Part shown: positions 1 through 10,645 of the stretch, in pieces
How positions within the stretch are numbered: the stretch's first letter is position 1
Layout of the letters: every line of letters begins with the position of its first letter
Source of the DNA: Amycolatopsis solani
GTDB taxonomy: Bacteria > Actinomycetota > Actinomycetes > Mycobacteriales > Pseudonocardiaceae
NCBI RefSeq assembly: GCF_033441515.1
Contig: NZ_JAWQJT010000002.1
Span: 2,542,001 to 2,606,000 of the forward strand
DNA: 64,000 nt
Direction of reading: 5' to 3'
The notes under the pieces: model-generated
What the model was told of the DNA's origin: nothing
The model's database searches: none
What the model saw: the letters and a program-made list of their open reading frames with translations, nothing else
Position numbers and translations under genes: made by a program

Positions 1-2
1 GC

Positions 3-665
3 GCGCTCGTCGGCCGGGCCACCGGTCAGGCGGGCGGCAGCACCGACGGCCGTGAAGCCATCGAGTCCACAGAGGACACCCCCCGGATCGACATCGTGCT
101 GCCGGACGGGGACCCGACGATCGCCGTCGACATCGAGACCGGGATCGGCGTGCCGGTGGACGCGGTGTGGCGCGTGTTCGACGACATCTCGCTGCTCGCC
201 CGGTGCCTGCCCGGCGCGGAGCTCACCGAAGACCTGGGCGACGACCACTACGCCGGCCGCGCGCGCGTGTCGGTGGGCCCGATCAAGCTCGCCTTCAAGG
301 GGGTCGCGCACGTCGTCGAGCACGACCGCGCCGGTCAGTGCCTGCGCGTGCTCGCGCAGGGGCAGGACACCGGTGGCGCGCAGACCCAGGCCGACATCGT
401 GCTGCGCACCGAGGCCACGGCCACCGGCACCGCGATGCGGGCCGAGGCCAAGGTCTACCTCACCGGCCGCATCGCGCAGTTCGGCCGGGCACTGGCCGGC
501 GACGTGAGCCGGCGCATGTTCGAGCAGTTCGCGGACGCCCTGCGCGAAGCCGCGACGTCCGGGCAGGCACCCAGCGGCCCGGTCAAGGCGCCCAGCGCGC
601 TGAAACTCCTGTTCGCCCCGCTGTTCGCCCGGATCCGGACCGCGCTGCGCCGCAAGTCCCGCTGA
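3..665 (+). CDS. CoxG-family SRPBCC protein, 5' end outside the window
   Basis: The frame is open to the window edge, so this is the C-terminal 220 residues of a longer protein; an internal GTG at 96 is probably not the start. The visible part matches the carbon monoxide dehydrogenase subunit G (CoxG) type of SRPBCC fold, with a VWRVFDDISLLARCLPGAEL-like opening and a downstream GPIKLAFKG strand. CoxG proteins associate with molybdenum hydroxylases and can be fused to them; about 30 residues of low-complexity linker precede the domain, which suggests a fusion, but the partner is not visible. The C-terminal 45 residues are basic. It is followed after 24 bp by an MFS transporter, possibly for a substrate of the same pathway. 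The family call is good; the partner is inference. Confidence 0.72.
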   Translation, partial: ALVGRATGQAGGSTDGREAIESTEDTPRIDIVLPDGDPTIAVDIETGIGVPVDAVWRVFDDISLLARCLPGAELTEDLGDDHYAGRARVSVGPIKLAFKGVAHVVEHDRAGQCLRVLAQGQDTGGAQTQADIVLRTEATATGTAMRAEAKVYLTGRIAQFGRALAGDVSRRMFEQFADALREAATSGQAPSGPVKAPSALKLLFAPLFARIRTALRRKSR

Positions 666-689
666 TCCCTGTCCCGTGAGGGGAAAACC

Positions 690-2021
690 TTGACACCCGA
701 TATCGCACCACGGCCGAAGTCGCCTCGTGCCGCGGTATTCGCTTCCGTCGCCGGCTGGTCCTTCGACCTGTTCGACCTCTTCCTGCTGCTCTACGTGGCC
801 GGTCCGATCAGCAAGAACATCTTCCCGAGCACCAGCCCGACCCTCGGCATCGCCGCGGTGTTCGGCTCGTTCGCGGTCACCGTCGTGATGCGCCCGGCGG
901 GCGCCGCGCTCTTCGGGGAGCTGGCGGACCGCAAGGGACGCAAGGGAACCATGGTGCTCGTGATGAGCGGCGTCGGCGTCACCACGGCCGCGATGGGGCT
1001 GGTCCCGTCCCACGCCTCGGTGGGCGTGCTCGCCCCGATCCTGTTCCTGGCGCTGAGGGTCGCGCAGGGGCTGTTCGTCGGCGGCGTCACCGCGACCACG
1101 CACACGCTCGGCACCGAAAGCATCGGCCCGCGCTGGCGTGGCCTGATGAGCGGGCTGATCGGGGCCGGGGGAGCGGGGCTCGGGGCCGCGCTGGCCAGCA
1201 CGGCCTACATCGTGGTCTCGGCGATCTTCCCCGGCCCGGCGTTCGACCAGTGGGGCTGGCGCGTGCTGTTCTTCTGCGGCCTGCTCAGCGCGCTGCTGAG
1301 CCTGTTCGTGCTACGCAAGGTCGAGGAATCCCCGGAGTTCGAAGGGAAACGGGAGGCTCCGGTGCCGTTCCGGGAGCTGGTCCGTGGTCGTGGCAAGAAA
1401 ATCCTCGCGCTGAACATCGCGGTGGCCGCCGGCGGCGGTGCGCAGTACTACCTGACGTCCGGTTACCTGCCCACCCTGCTCAGCGAGGTGGTCCGGATCC
1501 CGGCCGGCCTGCGCGGCGCGATCCTGCTGGTCAGCAGCGTCGTGGTGGTCGGCGCGGCGATCGCCGCGGGCGAGCTGAGCGAACGGCTCGGCCGCCGCCG
1601 GACCATGCTCGGGTTCGGCCTGGTCAACCTGGTCGCGCTGCCGGTGCTCACCTGGGGCATCGCCGCCGCCGGAAGTGGCCGCGGCGGGCTCGTGGCGGTG
1701 CTGTGCGCGCTCATGGTGATGCTGTCGAACGCCGCGTACGCGCCGCTGATGATCTTCCTCAACGAGCGGTACCCGACCGGGCTGCGGGCCAGGGGCACGG
1801 CGGTGAGCTGGAACCTCGGCTTCATGCTCGGCGGGCTGATGCCGACCCTGGTGAGCCTGCTCAGCCCGGAGCTGCCGGACGTCCCCTCACGGCTCGCGCT
1901 CTTCTTGGCGGGCGCGGCCCTGGTGTTCCTCATCGCGCTCCTGGCGAGCCCGGAGACCCGGGGAGCGCTCGATCGCGACCGTGGCGTCCGGACCGCCGCC
2001 GACGACGCCACCGCGGTCTGA
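690..2021 (+). CDS. MFS transporter, metabolite:H+ symporter type
   Basis: A 443-residue integral membrane protein with about 12 hydrophobic segments. The N-terminus (AGWSFDLFDLFLLLYVAGPI) and the loop GELADRKGRKGTMV carry the MFS signature typical of the metabolite:H+ and sialate:H+ symporter groups, which move organic acids inward. The start is a TTG at 690 behind a GAGGGG ribosome site about 6 bases upstream; no closer ATG fits. It follows the CoxG-like gene on the same strand by 24 bp, so the two may be co-transcribed and the substrate may be that of the upstream hydroxylase. The 3' end lies antisense over the 3' end of the next MFS gene. The substrate cannot be read from the sequence. 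Confidence 0.85.
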   Translation: MTPDIAPRPKSPRAAVFASVAGWSFDLFDLFLLLYVAGPISKNIFPSTSPTLGIAAVFGSFAVTVVMRPAGAALFGELADRKGRKGTMVLVMSGVGVTTAAMGLVPSHASVGVLAPILFLALRVAQGLFVGGVTATTHTLGTESIGPRWRGLMSGLIGAGGAGLGAALASTAYIVVSAIFPGPAFDQWGWRVLFFCGLLSALLSLFVLRKVEESPEFEGKREAPVPFRELVRGRGKKILALNIAVAAGGGAQYYLTSGYLPTLLSEVVRIPAGLRGAILLVSSVVVVGAAIAAGELSERLGRRRTMLGFGLVNLVALPVLTWGIAAAGSGRGGLVAVLCALMVMLSNAAYAPLMIFLNERYPTGLRARGTAVSWNLGFMLGGLMPTLVSLLSPELPDVPSRLALFLAGAALVFLIALLASPETRGALDRDRGVRTAADDATAV

Positions 2022-3638
2022 CGGCGGCCAAGGGCGCGGGGAGCGGCCGAGGAGCCGGCGGTCCCGCCGCGGCAGGACCGTCTGCGCCAGGTGCCGCACC
2101 ACCGGCGCGTCACCGGTGACGGTCAAGGCTCGCACGCGCTGGTCGAGCTGGCGGTCCAGCTCCGTCGACCGCTCGTAGTGCTGGCGCAGGTGCTCGTCCC
2201 AGCTCGGCACGACGAACTGCTCGACGAACAGCTCCGGGTCGTCCAGGTCGCGGTGCAGGCGCCACCGGGTCGCGCCGCTGCGGCGCCGGGACCAGCCGAC
2301 CGGCTGCATCGCCCGCTCGAACTCCGCGGTGCGCTGCGCGGGGACTCGCCATTCGATCTGGACCTGCACCGGACCGGACGCGGTCGCCTCCGGGGGTTCC
2401 GGCCAGTAGCGGGTGCGGCCCAGCTCGAACGAGCTGTCGGGCAGCCGCAGCGCGCGGCCGCCGACCAGGGCCGCGACGACCAGGCCGGCACCGGGTACGG
2501 CGAACGCCGTCGCGAGCCCGGCGACGTCGGCGACGAAGCCCCACACCAGCGCGCCGAGGGCCTGGCCGCCCATGAACACCAGCTGGTAGTAGGCGAGTGC
2601 CCGGGCCCGGGTCCACGCGGGCAGCAGCAGCTGGGCCGCGGAGTTCAGCGTGGACAGCACGGCGATCCACGCGACGCCGGCGAGGAACAACGCCACCACC
2701 ACCGCGGGCAGCGAGCCGGTCAGCCCGGCGACGAGGTCGGCCAGTCCGTAGAGCACCGTGCCCGCCGCGATCACGGTGTTGGTGCCGAGCACCGCCCGCA
2801 GTGACGGCAGCACGACCGCCGCGGTCACCGCGCCGGCGCCGAGGCAGGCCAGCAGCACGCCGTAACCGCCCGCGTCCAGGCGCAGCGGGCCGCGGGCGAG
2901 CGACGGCAGCAGCGACCACAGCCCGCCCGCGAAGAGCATGAACGACGCCGAGCGGGCCAGCACCGTCGCGAAGGCCGGCGCGCTGCGCACGTACCGGGCG
3001 CCCGCCCGCGTCGCGGCGACGAGGCGTTCCGAGCCGAGCGGGCGGTCGGTGCGAGGACGCCGCCAGGCGAACACGACCGCGAGCACCCCGAGGAAGGAGA
3101 CGGCGTTCAGCGCGAACGTCGCCTCCGCGCCGACGGCGGCGATCAGCACGCCACCGAGCGCCGGCCCGACCGCGCGGGCGATGTTGGCGTTGGCGCTGTT
3201 CAGCAGTGCGGCCGTGGCGATCTCGGCGCGCGGGACGAGTTCGGGCTGGATCGCCTGGAAGCTCGGGACCGACAGGGCCTGGCCGACGGCCATGGTCGCG
3301 GTGAGCGCCAGCAGCGAGCCCGGCGAGACGTGGTCCGCGGCGGTGACCGCGGCCAGGGCCGCGGCGCCGGCGAGCATGACGGTCTGGCCGGCCAGCAGCA
3401 GCCGGCGCCGGTCGAAGATGTCCCCGAGCGCCCCGGCCGGGACGACCAGGAAGAACACCGGCAGCGTCATGGCCGTCTGGACGAGGGAGACCTCCAAGGC
3501 GGAGCCCCCGAGGTCGCCCATCAGCCACTGGGCACCGACGGTCTGCGCCCACGTGCCGACGTTCCCGGCGAACTGGGCGATCCACAACGCCCGGAACATC
3601 CGCCGCCGCAGGGGCGCCCACGCCGTGGCGGCCGGCAT
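1887..3638 (-). CDS. MFS_3 (EntS-like) exporter with extra C-terminal domain
   Basis: A 583-residue protein. The first 400 residues form an MFS_3 (enterobactin-exporter-like) transporter (FRALWIAQFAGNVGTWAQTV, DRRRLLLAGQ). Residues from about 420 form a soluble domain (VQIEWRVPAQRTAEFERAMQ) resembling the ferredoxin-like tail found on other actinobacterial members. The ATG at 3638 lies only 3 bp beyond the stop of the upstream clp gene, so the two form one transcription unit. The last 45 residues or so are coded antisense to the converging MFS gene and are Arg/Pro/Gly rich, so the C-terminus is probably unstructured. The substrate is unknown; drug or siderophore export is usual for the family. 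Confidence 0.85.
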   Translation of the reverse strand: MPAATAWAPLRRRMFRALWIAQFAGNVGTWAQTVGAQWLMGDLGGSALEVSLVQTAMTLPVFFLVVPAGALGDIFDRRRLLLAGQTVMLAGAAALAAVTAADHVSPGSLLALTATMAVGQALSVPSFQAIQPELVPRAEIATAALLNSANANIARAVGPALGGVLIAAVGAEATFALNAVSFLGVLAVVFAWRRPRTDRPLGSERLVAATRAGARYVRSAPAFATVLARSASFMLFAGGLWSLLPSLARGPLRLDAGGYGVLLACLGAGAVTAAVVLPSLRAVLGTNTVIAAGTVLYGLADLVAGLTGSLPAVVVALFLAGVAWIAVLSTLNSAAQLLLPAWTRARALAYYQLVFMGGQALGALVWGFVADVAGLATAFAVPGAGLVVAALVGGRALRLPDSSFELGRTRYWPEPPEATASGPVQVQIEWRVPAQRTAEFERAMQPVGWSRRRSGATRWRLHRDLDDPELFVEQFVVPSWDEHLRQHYERSTELDRQLDQRVRALTVTGDAPVVRHLAQTVLPRRDRRLLGRSPRPWPPSDRGGVVGGGPDATVAIERSPGLRARQERDEEHQGRARQEEREP

Positions 3639-3641
3639 CGG

Positions 3642-6140
<2,499 letters not shown>

Positions 6141-6192
6141 GCGAAGGCACCGTCCTCAGCGATCGGGTACGGGTATCGGGCTCCAGAGCGGC

Positions 6193-6216
6193 TACCCGGG
6201 CCGCCGGGGCACAAAC
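6193..6216 (-). promoter_or_regulatory. sigma-B/sigma-F-like promoter of the clp operon
   Basis: Read on the minus strand, GTTT (6216-6213) is followed after exactly 15 bases by GGGTA (6197-6193), the GTTT-N15-GGGTA pattern known for actinobacterial sigma-F/sigma-B stress promoters. The predicted transcript starts near 6186 and gives a leader of about 45 bases with a GAGGAC ribosome site before the ATG at 6140. A mirror-image promoter for cydA lies beside it. Confidence 0.7.
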
Positions 6217-6231
6217 GGTCGTCCGGCCGGG

Positions 6232-6255
6232 GTTTCCCGGTCCCGGCCGCGGGTA
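6232..6255 (+). promoter_or_regulatory. sigma-B/sigma-F-like promoter of cydAB
   Basis: GTTT (6232-6235), a 15-base spacer and GGGTA (6251-6255) fit the actinobacterial sigma-F/sigma-B consensus. The predicted start point is near 6262-6266 and the cydA GTG is at 6266, so the mRNA would be leaderless or nearly so; no ribosome site is visible before the GTG, which agrees with this. Confidence 0.7.
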
Positions 6256-6265
6256 GCCGCCCGGC

Positions 6266-7615
6266 GTGACCGGAGTGCTGACCTCGTCCGCCGCGCCGCT
6301 GGACCTGCTGGCGGCGCGGGACCAGATGGCGATCTCGCTGGGCTGGCACATCATCCTCGCCTGCCTGGGCGTCGGGATGCCCGCGCTGACGCTGTTCGCG
6401 GAGTGGCGCTGGCTGCGCACCGGCGACGAGGCCTACCTGCTTTTGGCCCGGCGGTGGGCCAAGGCGATGGGCGTGCTGTTCGCCGTCGGGGCGGTGTCGG
6501 GCACGATCCTCAGCTTCGAGATGGGCATCCTGTGGCCCGGCCTGATGGGCACCTACGGCCAGGTCATCGGCCTGCCGTTCACCCTGGAGGGCATCGCGTT
6601 CTTCGTCGAAGCGATCTTCCTCGGCATCTACCTCTACGCCTGGGACCGCCTCCCGCCGCGGCGGCACCTGCTCGCCGGGGTCCCGATCGTCGTCGCCGGG
6701 GTCGCGTCGGCGTTCTTCGTGGTGAGCGCGAACGCCTGGATGAACCAGCCGCGCGGGTTCGACCTCGACTCCGGCCGGGTCACCGGCGTCGACCCGTGGG
6801 CGGCGATGTTCAACCCGGCCACCCCGCCGGAGACGATCCACATGATCCTCGCCGCGTTCATGGTCACCGGCTACCTGATCGCCGGCGTCTACGCGGTGGG
6901 CATGCTGCGCGGCCGGCGCGACCGCCACCACCGGCTCGGCCTGCTGATCCCCTTGACGTTCGCCGCCGTGCTCACGCCGCTGCAGATCGCCGCGGGCGAC
7001 TACGCCGCGCGGTTCCTGGCCGGCAACCAGCCCGCCAAGCTCGCCGCGCTCGAAGGCGTCTACCGCACCGGCTCGCACGTCCCGCTCACCATCGGCGGTG
7101 TCCCGGTCGGCGACGAACTGCGCTACGGCCTGGAGATCCCGAACGGGTTGTCGCTCCTGGTCGGGGACAGCCCGGGCACGGTGATCACCGGGCTCGACCG
7201 GACGTCGGTGGCCGACCGGCCCCCGGTGGCGATCGTGCACCTGTCCTTCGACGTCATGGTCGGCATCGGGTTCGCCCTCCTCGCGCTCGGCGCCTGGCTG
7301 GCGCTCGTGTGGTGGCGCCGCCGGGACGTCCCGCGGTCGCGGTGGTTCCTGCGCGCGGTCGCGGTCAGCGGCGTCGCCGCCTGCTGCGCGCTCGAAGCCG
7401 GGTGGGTGACCACCGAGGTCGGGCGCCAGCCGTGGATCGTCTGGGGCCACCTCCGGACGGCCGACGCCGTGAACCCCGCACCGGGCCTGCTGGCCGGGCT
7501 GATCGTCGTGCTCGCGGTCTACGTCGTGCTCACGATCGGGACGGTCTACGTGCTGCGCCGCATGGCCCGCACCGACCGGCGCGCGGCACCGCAGGAGGTG
7601 GACACGCCGTCATGA
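6266..7615 (+). CDS. cydA: cytochrome bd oxidase subunit I
   Basis: A 449-residue membrane subunit of the high-affinity quinol oxidase, which reduces O2 without pumping protons. The N-terminal helix has the conserved His (H28, SLGWHIILA) expected to bind haem b595; the acidic TLEGIAFFVEAIF helix and the PETIHMILAAFMV His helix are present, as is the C-terminal RQPWIVWGHLRT motif. The segment between helices 6 and 7 is short, as in the CioA (short Q-loop) subgroup. The GTG at 6266 sits where the upstream stress-type promoter would start transcription. The stop overlaps the cydB start (ATGA). No cydCD genes are visible in the window. Confidence 0.95.
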   Translation: MTGVLTSSAAPLDLLAARDQMAISLGWHIILACLGVGMPALTLFAEWRWLRTGDEAYLLLARRWAKAMGVLFAVGAVSGTILSFEMGILWPGLMGTYGQVIGLPFTLEGIAFFVEAIFLGIYLYAWDRLPPRRHLLAGVPIVVAGVASAFFVVSANAWMNQPRGFDLDSGRVTGVDPWAAMFNPATPPETIHMILAAFMVTGYLIAGVYAVGMLRGRRDRHHRLGLLIPLTFAAVLTPLQIAAGDYAARFLAGNQPAKLAALEGVYRTGSHVPLTIGGVPVGDELRYGLEIPNGLSLLVGDSPGTVITGLDRTSVADRPPVAIVHLSFDVMVGIGFALLALGAWLALVWWRRRDVPRSRWFLRAVAVSGVAACCALEAGWVTTEVGRQPWIVWGHLRTADAVNPAPGLLAGLIVVLAVYVVLTIGTVYVLRRMARTDRRAAPQEVDTPS

Positions 7616-8625
7616 CACTGGCCGACTGGTCCGTCGCCGTCCTCTGGGTCGGGCTGACGCTGTACGTGCTCCTCGCCGGGGCGGACTTCGGCGCCGGGTT
7701 CTGGGACCTGTTCGCCGGCGGCGCGGAGCGGGGGAGGGACCAGCGCGAGCTGCTGGAGCACGCGATCGGCCCGGTGTGGGAAGCGAACCACGTGTGGCTG
7801 ATCTTCGTGCTCGTGACGCTGTGGAGCGCGTTCCCGCCGGTGTTCGCCGCCGTGATGTCCACTTTGTACATCCCGCTGACGCTCGTGGCGCTGGGCATCA
7901 TCATCCGCGGCGCGGCGTTCGCGTTCCGGAAAGCCAGTGACACGCTGGCCCAGCAACGGCTTTTCGGGGCGGCGTTCGCCGTTTCCTCCGTGCTGACCCC
8001 GTTCTTCCTCGGCACGGTGGCCGGCGGCGTCGCCTCGGGCCGCGTCCCGGTCACGATCGCCGGCGGCGACCTGCTGACCAGCTGGCTGAACCCGACGTCG
8101 GTGCTGGGCGGCGTCCTCGCGGTCGGCGCGGCCGCGTACCTCGCCGCGACCTACCTCTGCGCCGACGCCCGGCGGGCCGGAAATCCCCGTCTGGTCGAGG
8201 CGTTCCGCCGCCGGGCGCTGGCGACCGGGCTCGCGCTGGGCGTGATCGCGGCGGCCGGGATCCCGGTGCTGGCCACCGACGCCCCGCGCCTGTTCGACGG
8301 CCTCACCCACCGCGGCCTGCCGGTCGTCATCCTCTCGGCACTGTCCGGCGCGGTGTCACTGGTGTTGCTGCTGCGCCGCCGGTACCTGGCCGTGCGGATC
8401 ACGGCGGCCCTCGCGGTGGGGACCCTGCTGTGGGGCTGGGCCGCCGGGCAGTACCCGTACCTGCTGGAACCGGACGTCACCATCGCCGAAGGCGCGGCCA
8501 CGCCGTCGGTGCTGTCGGCGACCCTGGCCGTCTTGGGGGCCGGGGCGCTCGTGCTCGTGCCGTCCCTGTGGTGGCTGTTCAGCCTGTTCCAGCGTCCGGC
8601 CGGCACGCGGTCCCCGGCCGAGTAG
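7612..8625 (+). CDS. cydB: cytochrome bd oxidase subunit II
   Basis: A 337-residue protein with about eight or nine membrane segments. It has the typical N-terminal helix (LYVLLAGADFGAGFWDLFAGG) and the WEANHVWLIFVLVTLWSAFP motif of CydB, the partner that holds subunit I and forms part of the oxygen and quinol environment. The ATG at 7612 overlaps the cydA stop by four bases, so translation should be coupled. The stop lies 4 bp from the stop of the convergent DUF8129-like gene with no obvious terminator between them. Confidence 0.95.
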   Translation: MTLADWSVAVLWVGLTLYVLLAGADFGAGFWDLFAGGAERGRDQRELLEHAIGPVWEANHVWLIFVLVTLWSAFPPVFAAVMSTLYIPLTLVALGIIIRGAAFAFRKASDTLAQQRLFGAAFAVSSVLTPFFLGTVAGGVASGRVPVTIAGGDLLTSWLNPTSVLGGVLAVGAAAYLAATYLCADARRAGNPRLVEAFRRRALATGLALGVIAAAGIPVLATDAPRLFDGLTHRGLPVVILSALSGAVSLVLLLRRRYLAVRITAALAVGTLLWGWAAGQYPYLLEPDVTIAEGAATPSVLSATLAVLGAGALVLVPSLWWLFSLFQRPAGTRSPAE

Positions 8626-8629
8626 CCGC

Positions 8630-8956
8630 TCAGGGCCGGCCACGCCGGGGTGTCAGGCCGGCGACGCCGTGGCGCAACGGGGTGGATCCCTCGGCCGCCG
8701 TCGCCTCACTGACGGGTGAGCCGTTCGCCGTGTCGGGCGTCGGCGGGGTGGCCGCGGGGTCGCCGGGCGCGGGCTCGGCGCCGTGCCGCAGCTCGTCGAG
8801 GCGGGCCTCCAGGAGCTGCAGCACCGGTACGCGTGCGGCGTGCGCCCGCTCGTGGTCGATCAGCGTGGTGAGCTGCTGCTCGTCCAGGGAGCGGATGTGG
8901 TGGCGCAGCGAGCCGAGCGGGATCTGGTCGTAGTCGGGAATGGGCAGTTCGGTCAT
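8630..8956 (-). CDS. small DUF8129-like protein
   Basis: A 108-residue protein. Residues 1-55 (LPIPDYDQIPLGSLRHHIRSL, then ERAHAARVPVLQLLEARLDEL) resemble a short conserved actinobacterial domain I recall as DUF8129, which often occurs in stress-associated small proteins; function unknown. The C-terminal half is Pro/Ala/Thr rich and likely disordered. The ATG at 8956 is preceded by GGAGGA. Upstream, a sigma-B-like element (see 8989-9013) points this way. No enzymatic motif is visible. Confidence 0.65.
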   Translation of the reverse strand: MTELPIPDYDQIPLGSLRHHIRSLDEQQLTTLIDHERAHAARVPVLQLLEARLDELRHGAEPAPGDPAATPPTPDTANGSPVSEATAAEGSTPLRHGVAGLTPRRGRP

Positions 8957-8986
8957 GCGGTCCTCCGCAACGTCGGCGTCGTCCCC

Positions 8987-9011
8987 GCGTACCCGGGCCG
9001 CCCGGGGGTAC
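8987..9011 (+). promoter_or_regulatory. sigma-B-like promoter for the SRPBCC-like gene
   Basis: GCGT (8987-8990), a 15-base spacer and GGGTAC (9006-9011) match the GNNT-N14-16-GGGTAC form described for Streptomyces sigma-B. The start point would be near 9018, leaving a leader of about 33 bases with a good AAAGGAG site before the ATG at 9051. It overlaps an equivalent element on the other strand. Confidence 0.55.
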
Positions 9012-9013
9012 AC
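8989..9013 (-). promoter_or_regulatory. sigma-B-like promoter for the DUF8129-like gene
   Basis: On the minus strand GTGT (9013-9010), 15 bases and GGGTAC (8994-8989) again fit GNNT-N14-16-GGGTAC. The start point would be near 8982 with the ATG at 8956 behind a GGAGGA site. The two elements share the same 27 bp and would compete for polymerase or be activated together. Confidence 0.52.
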
Positions 9014-9050
9014 CCGTCTGCCGGGGCAAAACCGAAAGGAGTGTGCCGGA

Positions 9051-9398
9051 ATGGCGACACGCACCGTGACCAGTAGCCACGCGATGGCGGCCGACGCCGA
9101 CATCGTCCTCAATACCGCGTCCGACCCCACCCGCGCGAAGGCGTGGCTGCCGGGCGGCGACTCGCGCGAGTACGACATCGACCTGCGTGCGGCCGAAGGG
9201 CGGGTGGAGTGGCGCCCGGCCGGCCACGACGGTTGGCCCGGCCGCCTGCGCGTCGTCGGCAGCGGGTCCGGGGCCAGCCAGGCCGAGCTGCAGGTGGAGG
9301 TCGATGACGCGGCCGACCCCGACGAGGTGCGCGAGTCCCTCGACGGCGCACTGCGCGCACTGGCGGCCGAAGTGGACCAGAACTTCAACGTCAGCTGA
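9051..9398 (+). CDS. small SRPBCC-like protein
   Basis: A 115-residue protein. The run MAADADIVLNTASDPTRAKAWLP, followed by alternating strands and a final helix (RESLDGALRALAAEVDQNF), looks like a shortened SRPBCC (polyketide cyclase/START-like) fold; the specific ligand is unknown. The ATG at 9051 has an AAAGGAG site 9 bases upstream and a sigma-B-like promoter before it. It sits divergent to the DUF8129-like gene and ahead of a dehydrogenase/DJ-1 pair, in an apparent stress block. Confidence 0.6.
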   Translation: MATRTVTSSHAMAADADIVLNTASDPTRAKAWLPGGDSREYDIDLRAAEGRVEWRPAGHDGWPGRLRVVGSGSGASQAELQVEVDDAADPDEVRESLDGALRALAAEVDQNFNVS

Positions 9399-9483
9399 CC
9401 CATCCATCGAGCGGTTGGGGTTTAGCGGGATCTTCGGCGGAAATTCGCGGCCCGAGGGGGACAGCTGCGACAAGGAGGAAGCC

Positions 9484-10644
9484 GTGAAAGCAGTGGTGTA
9501 CGAAGGGCCGCGGAAGGTCAAGGTGAAGGACGTGCCGGACGCGCGGATCGAGCGGCCGACCGACGTCCTGGTGCGGATCACGTCGGCGAACATCTGCGGT
9601 TCGGACCTGCACATGTACGAGGGCCGGACCGATTTCGAGCACGGCCGCTGGTTCGGGCACGAGAACATGGGGCAGGTGGTCGAGGTCGGCGACGGGGTCG
9701 ACAAGGTCCAAGTGGGCGACTGGGTCGTCATGCCGTTCAACATCGCGTGCGGGCACTGCAAGAACTGCGAACGGCAGCTGACGAACTACTGCCTGACCGC
9801 CCAGCCCGAGCCGCAGATGGCCGGTGCCGCGTACGGCTTCGCCGACATGGGCCCGTACGCCGGGGGACAGGCCGAGCTGCTGCGCGTGCCCTGGGGTGAC
9901 TTCAACTGCCTGCGCCTGGGCGAGGACGCCGAGCAGCGGCAGACCGACTACGTGATGCTCGCCGACATCTTCCCGACCGGCTACCACGCCACCGAGATGG
10001 CCGGCGTGCGGCCCGGCGACCAGACGGTCATCTACGGCGCGGGCCCGGTCGGGCTGATGGCCGCGCTCTCGGCGACCATTCGCGGGGCGAGCAAGGTGAT
10101 GGTCGTCGACCGGCACGCCGACCGGCTGCGGCTGGCCGAATCGATCGGCGCGATCGCCATCGACGACTCGAAGGTCGACCCGGTGCAGGCCGTGCTGGAC
10201 GAGACCATGGGGCTGGGCGCGGACAACGGCTGCGAGTGCGTCGGCTACCAGGCGCACGACCCCGACGGCCACGAGCAGGCCAACCTGACGATGAACCGGC
10301 TGGTCGCCTCGGTGCGGTTCACCGGGACGATCGGCAACGTCGGCGTCTTCGTGCCCCAGGACCCCGGCGCCGAGGACGAGCTGGCCAAGCAGGGCAAACT
10401 CGCCTTCGACTACGGCCTGTTCTGGTTCAAGGGCCAGCACGTCGGCACCGGTCAGGCGCCGGTCAAGAAGTACAACCGGCAGCTGCGCGACCTGATCGCC
10501 GCGGGCAAGGCCGAGCCGTCGTTCATCGTCAGCCACGAGCTGCCCCTCGACCAGGCGCCGGAGGCCTACGAGCACTTCGACAAGCGGGACGACGGCTGGA
10601 CGAAGGTCGTCCTGCACCCGGCGATGGCGGGAGCGGGTGCCTGA
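9484..10644 (+). CDS. zinc-dependent alcohol dehydrogenase, glutathione-independent formaldehyde dehydrogenase type
   Basis: A 386-residue medium-chain dehydrogenase. The catalytic zinc region (SANICGSDLHMYEG and GHENMGQVVE) and the structural zinc loop (CGHCKNCERQLTNYC) are intact; the Rossmann motif GAGPVGL lies at about residue 182. The long insert CECVGYQAHDPDGHEQ and the overall length match the FdhA (formaldehyde dismutase/dehydrogenase) group that oxidises aldehydes with tightly bound NAD. The GTG start at 9484 follows AAGGAGG. The next gene, a DJ-1 family protein, begins one base after the stop, so the pair may deal jointly with reactive aldehydes. Confidence 0.88.
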   Translation: MKAVVYEGPRKVKVKDVPDARIERPTDVLVRITSANICGSDLHMYEGRTDFEHGRWFGHENMGQVVEVGDGVDKVQVGDWVVMPFNIACGHCKNCERQLTNYCLTAQPEPQMAGAAYGFADMGPYAGGQAELLRVPWGDFNCLRLGEDAEQRQTDYVMLADIFPTGYHATEMAGVRPGDQTVIYGAGPVGLMAALSATIRGASKVMVVDRHADRLRLAESIGAIAIDDSKVDPVQAVLDETMGLGADNGCECVGYQAHDPDGHEQANLTMNRLVASVRFTGTIGNVGVFVPQDPGAEDELAKQGKLAFDYGLFWFKGQHVGTGQAPVKKYNRQLRDLIAAGKAEPSFIVSHELPLDQAPEAYEHFDKRDDGWTKVVLHPAMAGAGA

Positions 10645-10645
10645 C

